NCBI GenBank assembly: GCA_903932385.1
Contig: CAIZGA010000247.1
Span: forward strand, 1 to 5,069
Length of the DNA stretch: 5,069 nucleotides
Source of the DNA: an uncultured Acidobacteriota bacterium
Lineage (GTDB): Bacteria; Acidobacteriota; Terriglobia; Terriglobales; Acidobacteriaceae
Direction: 5' to 3'
In this document: piece by piece, positions 1-5,069 of the stretch
Layout: every line of letters starts with the position of its first letter
Numbering within the stretch: the first letter of the stretch is position 1
Notes under the pieces: generated by a model
Told to the model about the DNA's origin: nothing
What the model saw: the letters and a program-made list of their open reading frames with translations, nothing else
Databases searched by the model: none
Program-made: the position numbers and the translations under genes

Positions 1-1034
1 ACGCCGTTGCCGTTCACGTCGTAATACAGCGGTTCGCCCGGGTCCCACTGACCGTTGTTATTGATATCCTCGATGTTCAGCCGCGTGCCGTTGATGAGGA
101 TGTATTCCTCATCGCCAAGGTTGAGTGTCTTCAGGTCGGTCACGCCCTGCAGCGCCTGGTGGGCCAGATCATCCGGCTTGGGTGCGGGAGTGATGGTGAA
201 GGTCGACGGCGGCACCAGTTGCGTGGGCGACTGCAGAGCTTCAACAGCGTCAAAGCCGTCCATCTTGCCGTGGTACTTGTTGTAGCAATACTTCGCCGTG
301 GGCAGCATCTGTGCCTGGTAGGCCGGCGGTGCAAAGTGTGCGGCGCGGTCTGCATACCAAACGCAGCTCACGTAATCCGGGGGGCTCTTCTTGAAGTAGG
401 CCACGCCCAGATAGAAGGTGTCCTGCAGCGCCTGTGAAGGAACTGCCGTCTGCTCGACCGGCATCGAGTTCAACTCCGCCGTGTATTCGGTGATGGCGGT
501 GGCGAAGTCGTTCTTGTTGGCCGCAGCGGCAGCAATGGTGCTGTGGAAGAGCGGCGTGGTGGTGGACTGCGTCTTGGCCCAGTCGGCATCGGAAACGCCG
601 GCCGGCTTGGGAATCGCAAGACCACGCTTGGCGAAGGTGGCGGCATCATCCAGCAGGTTCTGCTTGGCCGTCGGGTCAGTGGCCTGCGCTGCCTGCTGCG
701 ATTTGAAGTAGACCTCAATCAGAATGGCGCGCGGGTTGTTCGGGTTCAGCTTCAACAGGCGGCCAGCGGCATCCAGCGACTTGACCGGATCCGGCACGGC
801 TGCATAGGCCTGAACCAGCTGCTCCAGCATGTCTGAATAGACCACGCTCTGCGGATAGTGCATGAGGAAGGTCTCAATAGCAGCGGCCTTGGCAGCCGGT
901 GTGGACTGGCCAATGGCATTGCTGTATTCGTTGTACTCTGCCGGATCCTTGATGGTGATCTGCTGCGCGTACAAACGTGGAGCCACCGATAGGGCGGCGG
1001 CGGCGAGGAGAAGGGCGAATACAACTTTCTTCAT
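1..1034 (-). CDS. Exported TPR-like (helical repeat) protein with EF-hand-type loops, 3' end outside window
   Basis: The reading frame is open from ATG at 1034-1032 to the left edge, giving 344 complete residues and no stop, so the C-terminus is missing. Residues 1-23 form a Sec signal peptide: MKK, then a hydrophobic Leu/Ala core, with likely cleavage after LYA before QQ. The mature part is mostly alpha-helical. Residues about 30-110 form a TPR-like unit (TPAAKAAAIETFL, YPQSVV, then LLKLNPNNPRA). A later unit reads FYLGVAYFKK, then WYADRAAHFAP. Two cysteines (in VSCVW and KYCYN) could pair after export. Residues 323-334 (DINNNGQWDPGE) fit a 12-residue calcium-binding EF-hand loop, and a second DVNGNG begins at 339. 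A GGGAG ribosome site 9 bases upstream supports the start. Proteins of this style are, as I recall, common in Acidobacteriota and mostly uncharacterised. A role in envelope protein-protein contacts is inferred only. Export is fairly sure, function unknown. Confidence 0.85.
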   Translation of the reverse strand, partial: MKKVVFALLLAAAALSVAPRLYAQQITIKDPAEYNEYSNAIGQSTPAAKAAAIETFLMHYPQSVVYSDMLEQLVQAYAAVPDPVKSLDAAGRLLKLNPNNPRAILIEVYFKSQQAAQATDPTAKQNLLDDAATFAKRGLAIPKPAGVSDADWAKTQSTTTPLFHSTIAAAAANKNDFATAITEYTAELNSMPVEQTAVPSQALQDTFYLGVAYFKKSPPDYVSCVWYADRAAHFAPPAYQAQMLPTAKYCYNKYHGKMDGFDAVEALQSPTQLVPPSTFTITPAPKPDDLAHQALQGVTDLKTLNLGDEEYILINGTRLNIEDINNNGQWDPGEPLYYDVNGNG

Positions 1035-1043
1035 TATCGAAAG

Positions 1044-1049
1044 ACTCCC
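1044..1049 (-). promoter_or_regulatory. Shine-Dalgarno site of the exported TPR-like gene
   Basis: Read on the minus strand this is GGGAGT, ending 9 bases before the ATG at 1034. The GGGAG core matches the anti-Shine-Dalgarno sequence with good spacing. It supports the chosen start, which also gives a complete signal peptide. Confidence 0.75.
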
Positions 1050-1063
1050 GATTGGTGTGAAGT

Positions 1064-1107
1064 CGAAATTTTATTACGGCGGACTGATTTCGAGGTTTTC
1101 AATTTCG
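1064..1107 (-). repeat. Inverted repeat in the leader of the exported TPR-like gene
   Basis: CGAAATT at 1064-1070 and AATTTCG at 1101-1107 are a perfect 7-base inverted repeat separated by 30 bases. It lies in the predicted mRNA leader, 15 bases upstream of the ribosome site. The stem is AT-rich and the loop long, so a stable structure is uncertain; no known leader element was recognised. Confidence 0.3.
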
Positions 1108-1216
1108 GCACAGTGTATGCGCCGTACTTGCGCGGGTCTGGACCATCTGATTCCCGGCTCTGACACTACAGAAGCACTGCTGTTTTGCAGAGTAACAGAA
1201 CTCAGCTGGATGACAA

Positions 1217-1246
1217 ATTATAAAAGTGGTGAAAACAGACTGGCAA
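1217..1246 (-). promoter_or_regulatory. Sigma70-type promoter for the exported TPR-like gene
   Basis: On the minus strand a -35 element TTGCCA (1246-1241, five of six matches to TTGACA) is followed after 18 bases by a perfect -10 element TATAAT (1222-1217). Transcription would start near base 1210, leaving a leader of about 175 nt before the ATG at 1034. The match is strong for a region of this size. The start point itself is inferred. Confidence 0.65.
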
Positions 1247-1330
1247 GCGGCGAACACGGACGTTTGTCGTATATGGCAAAGTTTATTTGCTGCACCAGAT
1301 TTGTGGCAAACCTGCCGCCAGCCGTTTGCC
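1241..1330. repeat. Cluster of TGGCAA boxes with two inverted repeats
   Basis: TGGCAA occurs at 1241-1246, 1274-1279 and 1304-1309, about 30-33 bases apart, close to three helical turns. The first copy is also the -35 element of the minus-strand promoter. The second is part of the inverted repeat GCAAA-GTTTA-TTTGC (1276-1290). The third begins a longer inverted repeat, GGCAAAC (1305-1311) with GTTTGCC (1324-1330) around a 12-base loop. Phased, partly palindromic copies just upstream of a promoter would suit binding sites for a regulator, but no specific regulator can be named. Confidence 0.4.
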
Positions 1331-1579
1331 TGTATTTTCTAGCGACATAAATCGATTGTCTGCGGCTATTTTCTATCGGGATTGAATTCCTCATCGAGCT
1401 GGATGGCGGAATGAAGATTTCCCGACAGAATTACGGATTCAAAGCGAAGCCGGGGCCAACTGATTTCTACAGAATTCACATCGAAAGATTAGGCTGGCAA
1501 TAGCCGGTTTGTACCCGGATTGCGACAGAAATGGTGCTGCTTTTCGCATAGCCGCACAACAAAATGGGTTCGATACGCA

Positions 1580-1588
1580 TTATCCACA
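1580..1588 (+). promoter_or_regulatory. DnaA box
   Basis: TTATCCACA is an exact match to the high-affinity DnaA-binding 9-mer. It sits 94 bases upstream of the smc start and about 20 bases upstream of the best smc -35 candidate. Only one perfect copy is seen, with no flanking array or AT-rich unwinding element, so this is not an origin by itself. DnaA is known to act as a transcription factor at single boxes in other bacteria; control of smc here is inference. Confidence 0.5.
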
Positions 1589-1607
1589 AGATGTTGGGCT
1601 GGTGATG

Positions 1608-1636
1608 TTGATTCCCTGCCGGATGCGTTCTAGAGT
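1608..1636 (+). promoter_or_regulatory. Weak candidate promoter of smc
   Basis: TTGATT (1608-1613, four of six matches to the -35 consensus) and TAGAGT (1631-1636, four of six to the -10 consensus) are separated by 17 bases. Transcription would begin near 1643, about 40 bases before the smc ATG. This is the best plus-strand pair I found close to smc but it is only a moderate match. Confidence 0.28.
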
Positions 1637-1667
1637 TGTTTAGTTCCCTGTTCCCACGGGGCAACGC

Positions 1668-1672
1668 GGAGG
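1668..1672 (+). promoter_or_regulatory. Shine-Dalgarno site of smc
   Basis: GGAGG lies 10 bases before the ATG at 1683, a full-strength ribosome site at slightly long spacing. It confirms the smc start, which also gives the N-terminus expected for the family (LKLKKVQILGFKSF). Confidence 0.75.
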
Positions 1673-1682
1673 CTTTCAGGCA

Positions 1683-4600
1683 ATGCTCAAGTTGAAAAAA
1701 GTGCAGATACTCGGCTTCAAGTCCTTCTGTGACCGGACTGAGGTGGTGCTGCCCGGCGAGGGCATCGCCGCAGTGGTGGGCCCCAATGGATGCGGTAAAT
1801 CCAACATCTCCGATGCCATCACCTGGGTGCTGGGCGAGCAGAGCGCAAAGAGCCTGCGCGGCATCAAAATGGAAGACGTCATCTTTGCCGGCACACGCGA
1901 CCGCAAACCGACAGGCATGGCGGAAGTTTCACTGACGCTGTTTGATCCCGAAGTCTATGACGGCAACGATGCCGAAGAAGCGGGCGAAGTGGAAACCGTT
2001 GGCGATTGGGATGAAAAAGCCATCCGCGCGCAGGCTGCGGCAGAGACGGAAGAATCGATTGCTGATGTGCAGCCGGGCAGCGCGGAAGAAGCTGCTGCGG
2101 AAGCCGCCGCAGAAAAAGCCGAAGCTGAAGCGACGGAGCAATCCCAGAACCCTGTGGTGTTGAAGATCCGCCGCCGCAAGTTCCACCGCACACCGACCCG
2201 CGCCGGAGAAATTGTTGTCACGCGCCGCCTGTTCCGCACCGGCGAGAGCGAGTATTTGTTGAACGGGAAAATCTGCCGCCTGCGCGACATCCATGACATC
2301 TTCATGGGCACGGGCCTGGGCACGGAAAGCTACGCCATCATCGGCCAGGAACGCATCGGCCAGTTGCTGAGTTCCAAGCCGCTGGATCGTCGTTCCATCA
2401 TTGAAGAGGCAGCCGGCATCACGCGCTTCAAAACCAAGAAGCGGCTGGCGGAGTTGCGGTTGGAATCTGCCAAACAGAATCTTGCGCGACTGAATGACAT
2501 CTTTGAAGAAGTCACGCGGCAGATGAATTCGTTGAAGCGTCAGGCTGCGAAGGCCGAGCGCTACTCCGCGCTGCGCGATGAGATGCGCAACCGGTTGCGT
2601 GTTGTGCTGGCCAGCCGGTTGGCGCAGATGGATGCAGAGCAGGCCGCGTTGGCAGCGGAGATTGCAGCACTCACCGTGGAGATTGATGCGCAGGCAGAAC
2701 GCGTGACCGCGATGGATGCCGAGCACACCATCGGTGTGGAACAAGGCTACGCACTCGACAACCAGGCCCGCGAAGCGCAGGAAGTTTCCAATCAGGCAGC
2801 GGTGGAACTGGAACGCGCCACGGCACGGCTTGCATCTAATCAGGAACGCATTGCAGAACTTTCTGCACGCATGGCCGGCGGCGAAGCAGAGCGCGCGCAG
2901 ATGCGTCAGCAGTTGGACCGGTTGGCCGGCGAACGCGAAGAGCAGCGTGCGTTTCTTGAAACCGCAGCAACGGAAACCGAAGCCAGCCGCGCCGAGGCAC
3001 AGCAAAAACAGCAGCAGGCGCAGGATGCAAGCAGCGCCGTGCAGACCACCGAACATGACATGGAGCGGCACCGTCGTGAATCGCTGGACCTGTTGACCCG
3101 CGCTTCGAATGCGCGCAATCAGGTGACGCAGGCCGAAGAATCGCTGGCCGGATTGGAGCGCGATGCCGAGCGGTTGACAACTGAATCGGTTGCAGCGCAG
3201 AGCGAGTTGGAAACACTGGGCGTGGCGCGCGGGCAGATGTCGATGCGTTTTGAAGGACTCAGCGAACGACTGCGTTCACTGGAAGCCGTGATTGCCGAGG
3301 TCCGCGCAGAGTTGACGGCGAAGCGCGAAGAAGAAACTGCCGCGCGCCAGCGTGCCGATAAATTTCGTGCCGAAGCTGCCGGTCTCAGCGGCCGCGTCAG
3401 TTCGCTTGAAGGCCTCATCCGCGATCATAGCTACTCCACTGATACGGTACGGAATCTTTTCCAGGCGAATCCTTCGGCCAGCGGTTGGAAGCCGATGGGC
3501 GTGCTTGCCGAATTTCTTGAAGTCGACGGCCAGTATGAAAGCCTGGTCGATGAGTTCCTGCGCGACGAGCTGAATTACATCGTCGTAAAAACATGGGACG
3601 ATGCCCAGGCTGCGATGCGGTTGCTGAAGACCGATGTTGAAGGACGCGCCACGTTGCTGGTGCATCCAGAAGATGCGCAGGCGAAATTTTCTTTCGCCGG
3701 CAAGTCGGAGCCGAATCCAAATGTGCTGCGCGATGGCGTGATTCCGCTGACCGAATGCATTCGCGTGCAGGAAGGTTTCGGCAAAGCGCTGGAAGTAATT
3801 CTGCCCAAGCTGCGTGATGGTTACATTGCTCCCGATGCGGAGACGGCGCGGCAGTTGGCGCTGGAAAATCCGGATGCGTTTTATCTGGCGCGTTCGGGCG
3901 AGTGCTTCCACAACGTCACCGTCACCGGCGGTTTGCCGCGTGCAGAAGGCCCTCTGGCCATCAAGCGCGAATTGCGTGAGACGCAACAGAAGCTGGAAGA
4001 GTGCCAGCAGTTGCTGACCACTGCGGAGATGGAAGCGACAACACTGGAGCGTCGCATTGCCGAGTTGAACGCGCGACTGGAAAGCGAAAGCGAAGCGCGG
4101 CGCGAAGCCGAACGCGAAGCCGCCAACCACGGCGCGTCGTTGCGCCAGATGGAGTCGGAAGTGGCACGGCTGGAACGTCGCACGCAGGAGTGGACGTTGT
4201 CGCTCGAACGCAATCGCAGCGATGCGGCGGCGCGGCGGGAACTCATCGCGCAGAAACAGGATGAAGCGGCGCAGCTTGAAGTGCAGCGCACGGCGATTGA
4301 AGAACAGATTGCCGGCGTGCAGCAGAAGCTGGAGACACAGCGTCATGCTCGCGAATTGGCGCAGCACGCCTACGCCACTGCAGCCGCGCAACTGGCGGCG
4401 CTGGAAGAACGTCGCCGCGGCGCGCAGGCCAGCTTTGAGCAGACCGACCGCATTCACGCGCGTCAGTCCGAGCAGATGAACCAGTTGGAATCGCAGCTGG
4501 CATCGGCCGTGGCAGAGCGGCAGCAGCGCGAGCAGGAATGCGCGCAGTTGGCGGAGTTGGAGAAGCAGTACATCACCACGCGCGATGAAAACATTGCCGC

Positions 4601-5069
4601 CGTGCAGCGGCTGACCACTGAGGCCACCGAACTGCGCGCGCGCATGGCAGAGCTGGATCAGCAACTCCGCGCACTGCGCCAGCAGACTGAAGAGAAGCGC
4701 GAACTGCGCAGCGAACGCACGGCACACGCCGCCAAACTTACGTCGGACATTGAGCACCTTGAAGGACTCTGCGTCAGCGACCTGAGTGTGGAAGCGGCTG
4801 AACTGCGCGCCGATGAAGTCATCGTGCGACTGGAAGCCGAGCCGCTGGCCGTGGAAGAAGAAGAGTGCCGCGCCATGAAGCAGAAGCTGGAAAACATGGG
4901 CCCGGTGAACATGATGGCGCTGGAAGAATATGCCGAGTCGCAACAGCGGCATGGCTTTCTGGAGACGCAGCGCAAGGACCTGCTCGACTCCATCGAGAAC
5001 ACGCAGCAAAGCATCCGCGAGATTGATGAGGTCTCCCGCGCACGCTTCGATGAGGCCTTTACGCACATC
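1683..5069 (+). CDS. smc: Chromosome segregation ATPase Smc, C-terminus outside window
   Basis: Smc is the cytoplasmic, dimeric ring ATPase that, with ScpA and ScpB in most bacteria, organises and segregates the chromosome. The window holds 1,129 residues in one unbroken frame. The N-terminal head has FKSF at 12-15, Walker A GPNGCGKS at 33-40, the arginine-finger segment SLRG at 57-60 and the Q-loop region YAIIGQERIGQLLSS at 217-231. SIIEEAAGI (238-246) leads into the first coiled coil, to about 595. The hinge spans about 601-750, and GPLAIKREL begins the second coiled coil. GPVNMMALEEY at 1073-1083 is the conserved return segment, and the frame ends at FDEAFTHI. The C-terminal head with the LSGGEK signature and Walker B lies beyond the edge, roughly 130-190 residues. 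Odd points are an acidic/Ala-rich insertion of about 75 residues in the head, a changed Q-loop neighbour and a reduced hinge glycine motif. Neither scpA nor scpB is in view. Identity is certain. Confidence 0.98.
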   Translation, partial: MLKLKKVQILGFKSFCDRTEVVLPGEGIAAVVGPNGCGKSNISDAITWVLGEQSAKSLRGIKMEDVIFAGTRDRKPTGMAEVSLTLFDPEVYDGNDAEEAGEVETVGDWDEKAIRAQAAAETEESIADVQPGSAEEAAAEAAAEKAEAEATEQSQNPVVLKIRRRKFHRTPTRAGEIVVTRRLFRTGESEYLLNGKICRLRDIHDIFMGTGLGTESYAIIGQERIGQLLSSKPLDRRSIIEEAAGITRFKTKKRLAELRLESAKQNLARLNDIFEEVTRQMNSLKRQAAKAERYSALRDEMRNRLRVVLASRLAQMDAEQAALAAEIAALTVEIDAQAERVTAMDAEHTIGVEQGYALDNQAREAQEVSNQAAVELERATARLASNQERIAELSARMAGGEAERAQMRQQLDRLAGEREEQRAFLETAATETEASRAEAQQKQQQAQDASSAVQTTEHDMERHRRESLDLLTRASNARNQVTQAEESLAGLERDAERLTTESVAAQSELETLGVARGQMSMRFEGLSERLRSLEAVIAEVRAELTAKREEETAARQRADKFRAEAAGLSGRVSSLEGLIRDHSYSTDTVRNLFQANPSASGWKPMGVLAEFLEVDGQYESLVDEFLRDELNYIVVKTWDDAQAAMRLLKTDVEGRATLLVHPEDAQAKFSFAGKSEPNPNVLRDGVIPLTECIRVQEGFGKALEVILPKLRDGYIAPDAETARQLALENPDAFYLARSGECFHNVTVTGGLPRAEGPLAIKRELRETQQKLEECQQLLTTAEMEATTLERRIAELNARLESESEARREAEREAANHGASLRQMESEVARLERRTQEWTLSLERNRSDAAARRELIAQKQDEAAQLEVQRTAIEEQIAGVQQKLETQRHARELAQHAYATAAAQLAALEERRRGAQASFEQTDRIHARQSEQMNQLESQLASAVAERQQREQECAQLAELEKQYITTRDENIAAVQRLTTEATELRARMAELDQQLRALRQQTEEKRELRSERTAHAAKLTSDIEHLEGLCVSDLSVEAAELRADEVIVRLEAEPLAVEEEECRAMKQKLENMGPVNMMALEEYAESQQRHGFLETQRKDLLDSIENTQQSIREIDEVSRARFDEAFTHI
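1779..1802 (+). other. Smc Walker A (P-loop)
   Basis: Residues 33-40 read GPNGCGKS, the nucleotide-binding loop of the N-terminal head, with catalytic Lys39 and Ser40. Cysteine at 37 replaces the more frequent serine; this variant is known in other bacterial Smc proteins and is not expected to disable ATP binding. Confidence 0.95.
1944..2207 (+). other. Charged insertion in the Smc N-terminal head
   Basis: Residues 88-175 separate the beta-strand SLTLF from EIVVTRR. In Bacillus subtilis Smc, recalled from memory, this connection is about 15 residues, so some 75 are extra. Residues 90-157 hold 21 Asp/Glu against 3 Lys/Arg and many alanines, including a Glu-Ala-rich run at 134-150. Residues 161-173 then become strongly basic (RRRK and neighbours). 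The frame stays open and codon use does not change, so this is a real part of the protein. I recall similar insertions in Acidobacteriota Smc. The loop should project from the head; its function is unknown. Confidence 0.8.
3483..3932 (+). other. Smc hinge (dimerisation) domain
   Basis: Residues about 601-750 break the coiled coil and match the SMC hinge: GVLAEFLEVDGQYESLVDEFL, then the strand and helix units NYIVVKTWDDAQAAMRLL, GRATLLV, GFGKALEVIL and DGYIAPDAETARQLA, closing with VTVTGG. The hinge joins two Smc monomers and contacts DNA. Its end lacks the first of the two glycine pairs found in B. subtilis. Confidence 0.88.

Larger units (their letters stand above)
1035..1682. other. Divergent intergenic region, 648 bases
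   Basis: Both flanking genes read outward, so this segment must hold the control regions of both. It is visibly richer in A and T than the genes around it. I see no convincing protein gene: the open frames here encode sequences with no recognisable family, no good ribosome site, and one of them mostly overlaps the minus-strand gene antisense. No tRNA, rRNA or known riboswitch was recognised. The supported contents are the ribosome site and promoter of the minus gene, a group of GGCAAA repeats with two small inverted repeats (1241-1330), a DnaA box (1580-1588), a weak smc promoter candidate and the smc ribosome site. Bases about 1335-1575 contain nothing else I can name. Confidence 0.7.

Noticed and set aside
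1305..1340. Inverted repeat followed by a T-rich stretch, resembling a plus-strand terminator
   Set aside because: No plus-strand gene lies upstream to terminate, the loop is 12 bases and the T run is interrupted. A regulatory palindrome is more plausible.
862..1350. Open frame of 162 codons on the plus strand
   Set aside because: Its first third is antisense to the signal-peptide gene and the rest crosses the intergenic promoter region. The composition is not like a protein from this genome and no motif is recognisable.
1580..1588. Replication origin at the DnaA box
   Set aside because: Only one perfect box is present, without a box cluster, an unwinding element or origin-associated genes such as dnaA or dnaN.
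1476..1664. Small open frame of 62 codons on the minus strand in the intergenic region
   Set aside because: No clear ribosome site, no recognisable sequence, and it overlaps the smc promoter candidate and the DnaA box.
1950..2153. Glu/Ala-rich stretch in smc as a sign of frameshift or foreign insertion
   Set aside because: The frame is open on both sides, conserved Smc strands flank it directly, and base composition and codon use match the rest of the gene.
1929..3071. Open frame of 380 codons on the minus strand opposite smc
   Set aside because: It is in the same antisense register as the longer one and is explained by the same lack of TTA, CTA and TCA codons; it ends at a TCA codon in smc. 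No family resemblance and no ribosome site seen.
3276..5066. Open frame of 596 codons on the minus strand opposite smc
   Set aside because: It runs codon-on-codon against smc, so its stops would need TTA, CTA or TCA codons in smc, which this gene rarely uses. It ends exactly where smc has a TCA serine codon. The protein is Leu/Arg/Phe/Gln-rich with no recognisable family, while smc is beyond doubt.

Overview
The window shows two divergent protein genes separated by a 648-base non-coding gap. On the minus strand (1-1034) is the 5' part of a gene for an exported helical-repeat (TPR-like) protein; its 3' end lies beyond base 1. On the plus strand (1683-5069) is most of smc, the structural maintenance of chromosomes ATPase. 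It starts inside the window and runs off the right edge just before its C-terminal ATPase half.

The sequence looks bacterial, moderately GC-rich, with Shine-Dalgarno sites and compact genes. The Smc wording and the exported TPR-like protein (a short N-terminal unit of the type 'TPAAKAAAIETFL..YP', then 'LLKLNPNNPRA') resemble what I recall from Acidobacteriota of the class Terriglobia. That assignment rests on recalled family resemblance, not on a search.

Layout: 1-1034 (-) exported TPR-like protein with a signal peptide, two lone cysteines and a canonical EF-hand-type calcium-binding loop at the window edge, followed by the start of a second. 1035-1682 divergent intergenic region: a good Shine-Dalgarno site and a strong sigma70-type promoter (TTGCCA-18-TATAAT) for the minus gene with a leader of about 175 nt; a cluster of GGCAAA boxes and two inverted repeats just upstream of that promoter; a perfect DnaA box (TTATCCACA) near smc; a weak candidate smc promoter; and an smc Shine-Dalgarno site. 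1683-5069 (+) smc: N-terminal head with Walker A, a lineage-type acidic/Ala-rich insertion of about 75 residues in the head, first coiled coil, hinge, second coiled coil, and the return segment before the C-terminal head.

The genes do not form an evident pathway: one encodes a cytoplasmic chromosome-organising ATPase, the other an envelope or secreted protein. They share only the intergenic region. I see no mobile element, CRISPR array, RNA gene or clear new system. The most notable points are the DnaA box upstream of smc, the large charged insertion and an altered Q-loop and hinge glycine motif in Smc, the EF-hand-like loops in the exported protein, and the repeated GGCAAA motif in the divergent regulatory region.
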